Source of the DNA: JAICQM01 sp963781555
GTDB taxonomy: Bacteria > Chloroflexota > Limnocylindria > QHBO01
DNA length: 64,000 nt
Direction of reading: 5' to 3'
Assembly (NCBI GenBank): GCA_963781555.1
Contig: CAWAGB010000008.1
Location: 248,001-312,000 of the forward strand
A program made the position numbers and the translations under genes. Every line of letters begins with the position of its first letter. The stretch's first letter is position 1. Positions 33,732 through 41,289 of this stretch are shown here, piece by piece. The notes under the pieces are model-generated. The model was not told the DNA's origin. It did not search any database and was given only the letters and a program-made list of their open reading frames with translations.

Positions 33732-34958
33732 TTGTTCTACCTCCAGCGCGGCGAGGTGCCGCACAAGCGCCACACGCAGTTCCGCAAGCCGGATGGCTCG
33801 CTCTACGCGGAGGAGCTCTTCGGGGTCGAAGGCTTCAGCGGGCGCGCGAGCCTCCTCTACCACCACACCCCGCCGACCCAGACGCACCAGGTCGAGAAGG
33901 TGCGCGACGTGCGCATCGAGCAGAGCGACGACGAGGCGTCGGGGGCACACCGCCATCGGCTGGTGAACACGAAGGACCTGGAGCCGCAGGGCGACGGCCT
34001 GACCGGCCGCGTGCCGCTCTTCTACAACGGCGACGTCACCTTCGGCGTTGTCCTGCCCGCCGAGCCCATGGAGCGCTTCTACCGCAACGGCGAAGCGGAC
34101 GAGATGTACTTCGTTCACACCGGCACCGGCACGCTGGAGACGAACTTCGGACCGATCGACTATGGTCCCGGCGACTACCTGGTGATCCCCATCGGCACCA
34201 CGTTCCGCCTGCGGCCGGACGAGCGCGTCGCACAGCGCATGCTGTGGGTCGAGTCACCGTCGAGCATCGTGCCGCCCAAGCGCTACCGCAACGACTTCGG
34301 GCAGCTCCTCGAGCACTCTCCGTACTGCGAGCGCGACATCCGCCCGCCGGCGGAGATGCCGCCCAACCTGGAGCGCGGCGACTTCGTGATCGAGGTCAAG
34401 ACCCGCGGCCGGATCACGGCCTACCACTACCGGCACCATCCCTTCGACCTGGTCGGGTGGGACGGGCACCTGTGGCCGTTCGCCTTCAACATCGCCGACT
34501 TCGAGCCGATCACCGGGCGCGTCCACCAGCCGCCGCCGGTGCACCTCACCTTCCAGCCGCGCAACTACGTGATCTGCAGCTTCGTGCCGCGCAAGTTCGA
34601 CTATCACCCGCTCGCCATCCCCGCCCCGTACAACCACTCGAACATCAACTCTGACGAGGTCATCTACTACGTGGCCGGCAACTTCATGAGCCGGCGCGGC
34701 GTGGACATCAGCTCCTTCACCATCCATCCCGCTGGCATTCCGCACGGTCCGCACCCAGGGTCGGTCGAGGCGAGCATCGGCAAGGAGGCGACCGAGGAGC
34801 TCGCGGTGATGATCGACACGTTCCATCCGCTGCACCTGACGAAGCAGGCGAGCGAGCTGGAGGATGACCGCTATCCGTACTCCTGGATCCCGCCCGAGGA
34901 TGGCGGCGAGCATGCCCGGGAGCTCTCCGAGCGCGGGCCGGAGGCCTTCCCGGACTGA
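33732..34958 (+). CDS. hmgA: Homogentisate 1,2-dioxygenase
   Basis: A 408-aa non-haem iron dioxygenase (EC 1.13.11.5) opening homogentisate to maleylacetoacetate. FYLQRGEVPHKRHTQF at the very start and SLLYHHTPPT are family landmarks. The iron site lies in the C-terminal cupin, where SFTIHPAGIPHGPHPG contributes His residues and EELAVMIDTFHPL closes the fold. TTG 33732 is preferred because the family begins at this point, a GAGGT site precedes it, and the upstream ATG 33699 falls in the -10 element. It heads a probable operon with hsp20, sixA and nudix. Confidence 0.9.
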   Translation: MFYLQRGEVPHKRHTQFRKPDGSLYAEELFGVEGFSGRASLLYHHTPPTQTHQVEKVRDVRIEQSDDEASGAHRHRLVNTKDLEPQGDGLTGRVPLFYNGDVTFGVVLPAEPMERFYRNGEADEMYFVHTGTGTLETNFGPIDYGPGDYLVIPIGTTFRLRPDERVAQRMLWVESPSSIVPPKRYRNDFGQLLEHSPYCERDIRPPAEMPPNLERGDFVIEVKTRGRITAYHYRHHPFDLVGWDGHLWPFAFNIADFEPITGRVHQPPPVHLTFQPRNYVICSFVPRKFDYHPLAIPAPYNHSNINSDEVIYYVAGNFMSRRGVDISSFTIHPAGIPHGPHPGSVEASIGKEATEELAVMIDTFHPLHLTKQASELEDDRYPYSWIPPEDGGEHARELSERGPEAFPD

Positions 34959-35002
34959 CCGATGGACGCCCGCGCAGCCCCCGCGCCAGCTGAGGAGGCC
35001 TC

Positions 35003-35440
35003 ATGACCGAACCGACCGCAGTACCGGTCAACCTGTTCGAGAATGACCGCGAGCTGATGGTCGTGGCGCCGATGCCCGGCATCGCGCCCGAGGACATCAG
35101 CATCGACGTCACCGCTGACGGGTCGCTCACCATCCGCTCCGCCCAGCGCGGCGAGGGGCAGGAGCGCATCGGCTACCTGCTTCGCGAGTGGTCGTACGGC
35201 CCCTACCTGCGCACCGTGGAGCTCCCATGCGCGGTCGACGCGACGCGCGCCAACGTCACCTACGGCAACGGGGTCCTGTCCATCACCTTCCCGAAAGCGG
35301 ATGCGACGCAGCCCGGACGCGTGGTGGTCGAGCGCAGCGGTCACGCCCGTGGGGTGGCCGCCGGCCATCGTGGCGCGCGGGGCGGTGCCGGCGATGATCC
35401 CGACCCGGACGACGGCAGCCGCGCGACGACCCTGGCGTGA
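35003..35440 (+). CDS. Hsp20/alpha-crystallin small heat-shock protein
   Basis: A 145-aa small chaperone. The alpha-crystallin domain (about 8-105) contains LMVVAPMPGIAPEDISIDV, TIRSAQRGEGQE, RTVELPCAVD and the GNGVLSITFPK motif; the tail is Gly/Asp-rich and lacks the usual I-x-I anchor. GAGGAGG gives a strong ribosome-binding site. A 14-codon reading frame (34962-35006) ends in an ATGA overlap with this start; I treat it as chance. The stop overlaps sixA by four bases. Confidence 0.88.
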   Translation: MTEPTAVPVNLFENDRELMVVAPMPGIAPEDISIDVTADGSLTIRSAQRGEGQERIGYLLREWSYGPYLRTVELPCAVDATRANVTYGNGVLSITFPKADATQPGRVVVERSGHARGVAAGHRGARGGAGDDPDPDDGSRATTLA

Positions 35441-35913
35441 TCCTCTACTTCCTGCGCCACGGGAAGGCGGGGCAGGCACGTGCCCATGACGACGACGCCC
35501 GCGAGCTGACGGCCGCCGGCGAGGACGACCTGCGCCGCGCCGGTCCGCTGTGGCGGCAGCTCAACTGCCGCCCGGAGGTGGTCATCAGCTCCCCGCTGCC
35601 GCGCGCGCTGCGCACCGCCGAGCTGTTCTGCGAGGCGGTCGGTGGGGCGCCGCTGGTCGACGACCGTCTTCGGCCCGGCGCCCGCTGGGGCGACCTGGCG
35701 CGTGCCATGGCGGCGCATCCCGACGCGCGGCGCGTGATGTTCGTCGGCCACGAGCCTGACCTGTCGAGCGCGATTGCCGAGCTGAGCGGCGCGTCATCGG
35801 TCCGCATGCGCAAGGGCGGGCTGGCGTGCCTGGAGTTCTACGGTGTGCCCGAGCCGGGCACGGGTGAGCTGGCCTGGCTGATCGATCCGGACCTGTACAC
35901 CGCGTCGGCATGA
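35437..35913 (+). CDS. sixA: SixA-like phosphohistidine phosphatase
   Basis: A 158-aa histidine phosphatase of the short SixA type. LYFLRHGKA at 3-11 carries the catalytic RHG, SSPLPRALRTAEL the second Arg, and FVGHEPDLS near 107 the second His. SixA proteins dephosphorylate phosphohistidine in phosphotransfer proteins; a specific target is not evident. It is translationally coupled to both hsp20 and nudix. Confidence 0.85.
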   Translation: MILYFLRHGKAGQARAHDDDARELTAAGEDDLRRAGPLWRQLNCRPEVVISSPLPRALRTAELFCEAVGGAPLVDDRLRPGARWGDLARAMAAHPDARRVMFVGHEPDLSSAIAELSGASSVRMRKGGLACLEFYGVPEPGTGELAWLIDPDLYTASA

Positions 35914-36374
35914 CGCATGAGCCGCCACGGGTCACGCGGGTCGCGGCGTACGCGGTCTGCGTGGACGGGGCGCAGCGGATCCTGCTCTGCCGGCTGGCGC
36001 CGGGTGCGACCCGCGACCGCGACGGCTGGTGGACGCTGCCGGGCGGTGGCCTCGAGCACGGAGAGCATCCGCGCGACGGCGTCCTTCGCGAGCTGGCCGA
36101 GGAGACCGGGTTGACTGGCGACGTGGTCGGAGCTGCTCGACGTGGACAGCTGGTCGCGCCAGTTTCCGGCGTGGGGAGACGTGACCGCGACCGACTTCCA
36201 CTCGGTGGGCATCCTGTACCGCGTGCAGATCACCGGCGGCACGCTGCGACCCGAGGCGGATGGGACGACCGACGAGGCGCGCTGGTTCACCGTCGAACGA
36301 GGCACGGCGCGCGCCCGATCGTCGAGATCGTGGAGCTCGCGCTCGGGCACGTCGGCCATCGGCCGGTAGACTGA
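35910..36374 (+). CDS. NUDIX hydrolase (two compensating apparent frameshifts)
   Basis: About 155 aa. The Nudix box is clear in the first frame: GGGLEHGEHPRDGVLRELAEE then TG, residues about 48-70. The frame then breaks near 36129 (one base extra), continues as SWSRQFPAWGDVTATDF and VGILYRVQI in the next frame, and returns near 36305-36320 (one base missing) for PIVEIVELALGHV. Since the two shifts cancel, the assembly is probably wrong in two places. The substrate (an NDP or diphosphate compound) is unknown. It is the last gene of the hmgA operon. Confidence 0.8.
   Translation: MTHEPPRVTRVAAYAVCVDGAQRILLCRLAPGATRDRDGWWTLPGGGLEHGEHPRDGVLRELAEETGLTGDVVGAARRGQLVAPVSGVGRRDRDRLPLGGHPVPRADHRRHAATRGGWDDRRGALVHRRTRHGARPIVEIVELALGHVGHRPVD
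36367..36372 (+). promoter_or_regulatory. -10 element, leaderless promoter
   Basis: TAGACT within the nudix 3' end, seven bases before ATG 36380. Confidence 0.5.
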
Positions 36375-36379
36375 GGGGC

Positions 36380-36789
36380 ATGGCCGACCTCCAGCTGCAC
36401 ACGCTCCTCATCTGCGACTACGCGCTGACCGCCCAGGACGGGAAGCTCGGCGCCCTCGGCGTCTTCAGCCAGATCAACGTGGCGCGCTTGCCGGCCGTCC
36501 ACGGCCGCTGCTTCGTGGTCGCCATCCTGGAAGCGGATCCCGGTCGCCATGACCTGACCCTGCAGCTCACCTCGCCAACCGGCCAGCCGCTCCTCCGCGG
36601 CCGCCGAAGTTCAACATCGAGGTCCCGCCCAACGCGACCACCGCGAACATCGTTGCCGACCTGCAGGGGCTCGAGATCAAGGAGATCGGCCGGCATCGGT
36701 TCGAGCTGCGCGAGGGAGACCGCCTGCTCGGCACCTCGCCATTCACCGTCAACCTGGTGTTCCGCACCCAGCAGGCCGCCCAGGCCTGA
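36380..36789 (+). CDS. DUF6941-like conserved protein (single apparent frameshift)
   Basis: About 136 aa. The N-terminus LQLHTLLICDYALTAQDGKL and GVFSQINVARLPA matches, from memory, a widespread small beta-rich family (DUF6941). The frame breaks near 36600 with one base missing. The continuation FNIEVPPNATTANIVADLQG and FELREGDRLLGTSPFTVNLV to 36789 completes a two-sheet domain. The function is unknown. A rhodanese gene follows after 14 bp. Confidence 0.75.
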
Positions 36790-36803
36790 GCGAGCACGAC
36801 CGT

Positions 36804-37133
36804 ATGCAGCCACTGCTTCCCCCTGTCGAGGAGGCCGACGTCGCCGAGGTGGCCGCCGCCCTTCCCGAGGGCGACGCCGTGCTCATCGACGTGCGCGAGC
36901 CGTGGGAATGGCAGGCGGGCCACGCGCGGGGCGCCCGCCACATTCCGCTCGCCGAGCTGCCCGCCAGTCTCGACAGCCTGCCGCGCAGCGCACCGATCTA
37001 CCTGATCTGCGCCACTGGCCGGCGCAGCCACAACGCGGCCGCCTTCCTGCGCCAGGCGGGCTTCGAGCGGCCCATCAACGTGCGCGGCGGGACCGATGCC
37101 TGGCAGCGAGCCGGGCTGCCCATCGACCGGTAG
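36804..37133 (+). CDS. Rhodanese-like sulfurtransferase domain protein
   Basis: A 109-aa single rhodanese domain. LIDVREPWEWQAGHARGARH and CATGRRSHNAAAFL, with Cys and the following Arg-rich loop forming the active site, are diagnostic; INVRGGTDAWQRAGLPI ends the fold. Such proteins handle persulfide sulfur or act as phosphatase-like or regulatory modules. The active Cys is intact. It is probably co-transcribed with the DUF6941 gene. Confidence 0.88.
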   Translation: MQPLLPPVEEADVAEVAAALPEGDAVLIDVREPWEWQAGHARGARHIPLAELPASLDSLPRSAPIYLICATGRRSHNAAAFLRQAGFERPINVRGGTDAWQRAGLPIDR

Positions 37134-37179
37134 CCCGCCTCGGCTCTCACGCGACGCCGATGCGGCGCGTTTCACGGGC

Positions 37180-37908
37180 ATGACCTCCTCACGACAGCTC
37201 GAGTACGAGCGCGCCTTCCTCGCCACCGACGCCACCTATGACGGTCGGTTCGTGACCGCCGTCCGGACCACGGGCATCTACTGCCGTCCGTCCTGTCGCG
37301 TGCGCAAGCCGCTCCTGCGCAACGTCACCTTCCTGCCGGATCTCGCCACCGCCCGCGCGGCCGGGTACAGAGCCTGCCTGCGCTGCCACCCGGACGCCGC
37401 GCGGCCCGTACGTATTCGCCGGCTGGCGACTCCCATCGGACCGATGGTCGCCGGCGCGACCGATGACGCCGTCGTGCTGCTCGAGTTCGCCGAAAGGGGC
37501 ATGTATCCCGCCCAGCTGGCGGGGCTGCGCCGCCGCATCGGGCCAACGGGCGAGGGGAGGTCGCCGCTGCTCGATCGACTGGAGGCGCAGCTCGGCGAGT
37601 ACTTCGACGGCACGCGGCGTGACTTCGACCTGCCGCTCGATACCCCGGGCAGCGCCTTCCAGGAGCGCGTGTGGGCCGAGCTGCGTGCCGTTCCCTACGG
37701 TCAGACGATCAGCTACCGCCAGCTCGCCGAGCAGGTCGACGCGGGCGCTGCATGGCGAGCGGTGGGCCGGGCGAACGGGTCGAACCGGGTCGCGGTCATC
37801 GTGCCGTGCCACCGGGTGGTGGCCACGGGCGGGGGGTTGGGCGGCTACGGCGGCGGGCTGCCGGCCAAGCGTCTCCTCCTTGATCTCGAGGCCAGCACCG
37901 CCGTCTGA
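37180..37908 (+). CDS. Ada zinc domain fused to O6-alkylguanine-DNA alkyltransferase
   Basis: A 242-aa DNA-repair protein. The N-terminal Ada zinc domain (about 10-75) shows YCRPSCRVR and CLRCHPD, four Cys of which the first would accept methyl phosphotriester methyl groups. The rest is an MGMT domain: FQERVWAELRAVPYGQTISY, GRANGSNRVAVIVPCHRVV with the acceptor Cys, and GGYGGGLPAKRLLL. The AraC-type DNA-binding domain found between these parts in Ada is absent. So this looks like a repair enzyme or sensor that cannot bind promoters in the Ada manner. ATG 37180 is chosen. Confidence 0.88.
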   Translation: MTSSRQLEYERAFLATDATYDGRFVTAVRTTGIYCRPSCRVRKPLLRNVTFLPDLATARAAGYRACLRCHPDAARPVRIRRLATPIGPMVAGATDDAVVLLEFAERGMYPAQLAGLRRRIGPTGEGRSPLLDRLEAQLGEYFDGTRRDFDLPLDTPGSAFQERVWAELRAVPYGQTISYRQLAEQVDAGAAWRAVGRANGSNRVAVIVPCHRVVATGGGLGGYGGGLPAKRLLLDLEASTAV

Positions 37909-38018
37909 TCAGCTCTATTTCCGTCCTGGTTCGCGTTACCGGGGCAACGGAAGCCCCCGAGAGGGTCTCCAAGCGTGGCCGGCGGCCGCCATGGCGCGAA
38001 TTGCCGGCTGACGCGAAC

Positions 38019-38038
38019 GCCCGCCGCAGTAGGCGGGC
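38019..38038. terminator. Hairpin between convergent genes
   Basis: GCCCGCC (38019-38025) pairs with GGCGGGC (38032-38038) over a six-base loop, in the 151-bp gap between the convergent Ada/MGMT and methyltransferase genes. The rest of that gap shows nothing recognisable. Confidence 0.4.
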
Positions 38039-38059
38039 ACATCGCGGCGCGGCAGCTCC

Positions 38060-38716
38060 CTAGCGAGTCGGGCGCTCGGCCTTCCAGGCGACCAGCACCC
38101 CGACGTCGTCGTATTTCCAGACCACGTCGACGGCGGCGAAGCCCGCGGCGATGAGCCAGGCGAGGTGCTCGGCGGCGGTATCGGGATGGTCGTGCTCGAC
38201 CTCGTGCGCATCGGGCTCGTCGGGCAGATCGTAGAGCTCGCTCAATCGGTCCATGGCGGGCCGGAAGTAATCGGCGATGACGAAGATCCCGCCCGGCTCG
38301 ATGTGCTCCCAGATGCGGCTGAACAGGTGCCGCTTCTGGTCGCCGAAGAGGTGATGCACGGCCAGCACCGAGACGATCGCGTCGTGGATGCCGTCGATCT
38401 CCGGCTCGGCGATGTCGCTCTGGCGCAGCTCGGCCCGCTCACCGTGGGTGGCGAGCCGCTGGCGCGCCCGCTCGATCATCTCCTGGGAGACGTCGAGCCC
38501 GATGGCCGTGGCGCCGGGATACGCCTCCAGGACGCGGTGGATGGTGTAGCCCGTCCCGGCGCCCAGGTCCAGGAAGCGGCGCGGCGGCCGCAGGGCGAGC
38601 AGCGCGATGAGGGTCTCGTGGATCTCCTCGTAGCGCGGCACCATCTCGCGGATCTGGGCGTCGTAGCGCGGCGCCCACTCGTCGAAATGCTGGGCCGCCG
38701 TCTTGAGGTCGGTCAT
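38060..38716 (-). CDS. Class I SAM-dependent methyltransferase
   Basis: A 218-aa methyltransferase. FLDLGAGTGYTIHRVLEAYP is motif I, AIGLDVSQEMIERARQRL motif II, and IHDAIVSVLAVHHL motif IV. The pattern matches ubiquinone/tRNA-type small-molecule methyltransferases; the acceptor is unknown. ATG 38716 overlaps the fabI stop (ATGA), which fixes the start and makes it the second gene of a fabI operon. Confidence 0.85.
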   Translation of the reverse strand: MTDLKTAAQHFDEWAPRYDAQIREMVPRYEEIHETLIALLALRPPRRFLDLGAGTGYTIHRVLEAYPGATAIGLDVSQEMIERARQRLATHGERAELRQSDIAEPEIDGIHDAIVSVLAVHHLFGDQKRHLFSRIWEHIEPGGIFVIADYFRPAMDRLSELYDLPDEPDAHEVEHDHPDTAAEHLAWLIAAGFAAVDVVWKYDDVGVLVAWKAERPTR

Positions 38717-39510
38717 CCGCGCGGCTTGAAGTCCGTCCCCAGCGCGTGGTAGCCGCCGTCGACGTGGATCATCTCGCCGGTGGTCATCGAGGCCATGGGG
38801 CTCAGGAGGAACGCGCACATGTCGCCGACCGGCGTCGCATCGGTCATCGACCACGCAAGCGGCGCGCGGGCATCCCAGGTGCCGCTGATGGCGTCGAAGC
38901 CTGGAATGCTCTTGCCGGCCATGGTGCGGATCGGTCCGGCGGAGACGGTGTTGACGCGGATGTTGTGCTCGCCCAAGTCACGCGCCAGGTAGCGGGTGAT
39001 CGACTCGAGACCGGACTTGGCGACCCCCATCCAGTCGTAGATCGGCCAGGCGAAGCGGGCGTCGAAGGTCAGGCTGACCACCGCCGCGCCGCCATTCGAG
39101 CCTGCGACCTTGAGTGGCTCCAGCATCCCGACGCTCAGCGCCTTGAGCGAGAAGGCGGAGGTCTGGAACGCGACCGCCACGCTCTCCCATGGCGTGTTCA
39201 GGAAGTTGCCGCCCAGCGCGTCCTGCGGCGCGAAGCCGATGGAGTGCATGACGCCGTCGATGCGTCCCCAGCGCTTCATCGTCTCCTCGGCGACCGCGGC
39301 GATGTCGTCCGGGTTGTTGACGTCCATCTGCATCACGTCGGGGGTGGTCGGGAGGCGACGCGCCACCTTTTCCGTCAGGCGCACGCCCCTGCCGACATTG
39401 GTGAGCAGCAGCTCCGCGCCCTGCTCCTGGCACACGCGGGCGACCGCGAAGCCGATGCTGTCGTCGGTCAGCACGCCGGTGATGAGCAGCTTCTTGCCCT
39501 CGAGCAGCAC
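38713..39510 (-). CDS. fabI: Enoyl-[acyl-carrier-protein] reductase
   Basis: A 265-aa NADH-dependent SDR enzyme (EC 1.3.1.9) of type II fatty-acid synthesis. LLITGVLTDDSIGFAVARV is the FabI-type cofactor loop, MHSIGFAPQDALGG follows, and YDWMGVAKSGLE has the Y-x6-K pair. The C-terminus SAGPIRTMAGKSIPGF and TGEMIHVDGGYH is typical of InhA/FabI. GTG 39510 has a GAGGT site upstream and a TACAAT element at 39544-39549. Leadered, unlike most neighbouring promoters. Confidence 0.93.
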   Translation of the reverse strand: MLLEGKKLLITGVLTDDSIGFAVARVCQEQGAELLLTNVGRGVRLTEKVARRLPTTPDVMQMDVNNPDDIAAVAEETMKRWGRIDGVMHSIGFAPQDALGGNFLNTPWESVAVAFQTSAFSLKALSVGMLEPLKVAGSNGGAAVVSLTFDARFAWPIYDWMGVAKSGLESITRYLARDLGEHNIRVNTVSAGPIRTMAGKSIPGFDAISGTWDARAPLAWSMTDATPVGDMCAFLLSPMASMTTGEMIHVDGGYHALGTDFKPRG

Positions 39511-39543
39511 GCTCGTACCTCACATGTGGACGTTGGGGTACCG

Positions 39544-39549
39544 ATTGTA
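39544..39549 (-). promoter_or_regulatory. -10 element of the fabI operon
   Basis: Minus-strand TACAAT about 33 bases before GTG 39510, leaving a short leader with a GAGGT ribosome-binding site. Confidence 0.45.
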
Positions 39550-39611
39550 GGCGGTGCGACGAAATCGCCGGCCATGAGTCGCGTCCCCACGACGGGTCAA
39601 TCCCCGGCGCC

Positions 39612-39617
39612 TATCCT
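39612..39617 (+). promoter_or_regulatory. -10 element, leaderless promoter
   Basis: TATCCT ends nine bases before ATG 39627. Confidence 0.5.
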
Positions 39618-39626
39618 GTGCCGATC

Positions 39627-40640
39627 ATGGAGCGGGCCGCGCCACAGCGCCACCTCACCTTCCTCTTTGCCGATGTCGAGGGCAGCACCCGCCTGGCGGA
39701 GCAGTACGCCACGGCGGGCAGCGTGCTGGCGCGCTACCACGAGCTGGTGGCCGAGGTGAGCGCCCCGGAGGGGGGCCGCGTCTTCGAGCGGATCGGTGAC
39801 GGCGCCTACGTGGTCTTCGACGATGCCCGCTCGGCGGTGGCGGCCGCGATGGAGCTGCAGTCACGCGTCCAACGTGCCGACTGGGGTGAGGTGGGCCGCC
39901 TCCGCGTGCGGGTCGCCGTCGCAAGCGGCGTCGTGGAGGAGCGCGATGGTCGCTACTTCGGGCGCGCCCTCTTCGTGGCCGCGCGCATCCAGTCCCTCGC
40001 CCGCGGCGGAGAGACCTTTCTCGGCGGTGAGACGGTGGCCGAGCTGGCGGGCGCGCTGCCGAGGGGGACGCGGCTCCGTGATCTCGGTGAGCAACGACTG
40101 CGTGACGTGGCGCAGCCCGAGCACGTGTACTCGCTCGTTCGCGGCGGACGTCGTCGCGCCGGCGAGGCGCCCGAACGCGCGCCGGCTGACCGAGCGGCGG
40201 AGCAGAACCCGATTCGCGTGCTGATCGTCGACGACCACGGCGTCGTGCGCCGCGGGCTGCGCGGCTTCCTGGAGCTGCTGGACGAGATCGACATCGTCGG
40301 CGAGGCGGAGAACGGCGCAGAGGCGGTCGGAGCCGTCTCGCGGCTGCTCCCCGACGTGGTGCTGATGGATCTCCAGATGCCGGAGATGGACGGCATCCAG
40401 GCCACGGCTGCCATCCGGCGCGAGCATCCCGACGTCGCAGTCGTCGCCCTCACCTCGTTCATCGAGGAGCACAAGGTCGCCGCCGCGCTGGACGCCGGCG
40501 CCTCCGGCTACCTCCTCAAGGACGCGGAGGCGGATGAGGTCGCCAGCGCGATCCGCCGCGCGGCCGGCGGCGAGATGCACCTCGACGCCGCCGTCGGGCG
40601 CATCCTCACCGATCGGATCCGCGGCGGGGAGACCTCCTGA
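39627..40640 (+). CDS. Class III nucleotidyl cyclase domain fused to C-terminal receiver domain
   Basis: A 337-aa protein in the order cyclase-receiver. Residues about 8-180 form a CHD domain: LTFLFADVEGSTRLAEQ with a metal Asp, RVFERIGDGAYVVFDD with the second, and RYFGRALFVAARIQSLA. After a linker comes a NarL-type receiver: VLIVDDHGVVRRGLRGFLE, VVLMDLQMPEMDGIQA (phosphoacceptor Asp), VALTSF and YLLKDAEADEV. The usual LuxR HTH after such a receiver is missing. Phosphorylation-controlled cyclic-nucleotide synthesis is the simplest reading; the nucleotide made is not certain. Confidence 0.85.
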   Translation: MERAAPQRHLTFLFADVEGSTRLAEQYATAGSVLARYHELVAEVSAPEGGRVFERIGDGAYVVFDDARSAVAAAMELQSRVQRADWGEVGRLRVRVAVASGVVEERDGRYFGRALFVAARIQSLARGGETFLGGETVAELAGALPRGTRLRDLGEQRLRDVAQPEHVYSLVRGGRRRAGEAPERAPADRAAEQNPIRVLIVDDHGVVRRGLRGFLELLDEIDIVGEAENGAEAVGAVSRLLPDVVLMDLQMPEMDGIQATAAIRREHPDVAVVALTSFIEEHKVAAALDAGASGYLLKDAEADEVASAIRRAAGGEMHLDAAVGRILTDRIRGGETS

Positions 40641-40661
40641 GCACGTTCCGCGGGCGATCGG

Positions 40662-40667
40662 TACCCT
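40662..40667 (+). promoter_or_regulatory. -10 element, leaderless promoter
   Basis: TACCCT ends nine bases before ATG 40677. Confidence 0.5.
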
Positions 40668-40676
40668 GACCCCCTC

Positions 40677-41132
40677 ATGATGGTGCACCTGACGGATTAC
40701 GCCGTGCCCGTCGCCGATCCGGCGGCGAGCATCCCGAACCTGCGCGAGGCGCTCCTCGCCCTGGATGATGCGGAGCGCAAGACGCTCCTCACCGGCCTCT
40801 TCAAGCCCGAGCAGGTGCCCGGCACCATGGAGCGCCTCTCGACCCTGGTCGAGGACGTGGAGCTCAGCTTCGCGGACCTGCTGACCCTGCTCGACAACAC
40901 CGCGCGGGCCCGTCGCTTCGTGGCGATCGATGAGGCGACTGCCATCCTGGACCGATATCTCCCCGCCACCGCGGTCTCCGGCACCCATGACTGGGACGTC
41001 GCGCGGCTGCTCGAGCCATACGGAGACGGCACCTACCACGGCAAGCTGCTGAAGCGGACCCGCAAGCAGCTGCGCAGCGTCTCGAACCGGGAGGCGCTGA
41101 CCACGCCGTTCCTCTTCCGGCGCAGCTGGTAG
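40677..41132 (+). CDS. Hypothetical protein
   Basis: A 151-aa soluble, mostly helical protein I do not recognise. It contains REALLALDDAERKTLLTGLF, SFADLLTLLDNTARARRF and a basic C-terminal part, GKLLKRTRKQLRSVSNRE, that could contact nucleic acid or a partner. No catalytic motif is visible. It has its own leaderless promoter and is followed after nine bases by a tiny membrane protein. Confidence 0.6.
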   Translation: MMVHLTDYAVPVADPAASIPNLREALLALDDAERKTLLTGLFKPEQVPGTMERLSTLVEDVELSFADLLTLLDNTARARRFVAIDEATAILDRYLPATAVSGTHDWDVARLLEPYGDGTYHGKLLKRTRKQLRSVSNREALTTPFLFRRSW

Positions 41133-41141
41133 GCGGGACGC

Positions 41142-41288
41142 ATGAGCCGCCGTTCGAGGCGCCGTGGCCGTCCCTACCAGCCGATGCCGCCGCGGCGCGG
41201 CGGGAACGGTGCGCGGGTGCTGGTGATCGTGATCCTGCTGGCCCTCGTGATCGGCTTCGTGGTGCTCAGCTTCAGCGGCAGAGGCTGA
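41142..41288 (+). CDS. Small single-pass membrane protein, 48 aa
   Basis: ATG 41142 to TGA 41288. A strongly basic N-terminus (SRRSRRRGRPYQP, PPRRGG) is followed by one hydrophobic helix (about 25-43) and ends SFSGRG. It would sit N-in with a short exposed C-terminus. A very similar design, basic Pro/Arg head plus one helix, is seen at 63574. Function unknown. It begins nine bases after the stop of the 40677 gene, so it is probably in the same transcript. Confidence 0.55.
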   Translation: MSRRSRRRGRPYQPMPPRRGGNGARVLVIVILLALVIGFVVLSFSGRG

Positions 41289-41289
41289 C

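Noticed and set aside
34962..35006. 14-codon frame ending in ATGA at the hsp20 start
   Set aside because: It has the octamer context at its ATG but no conserved content. It could be a coupling leader, but chance is more likely.
37909..38059. Riboswitch in the gap after the Ada/MGMT gene
   Set aside because: The gap is downstream of both flanking genes (convergent), so a leader element would have no target; only a hairpin is supported.
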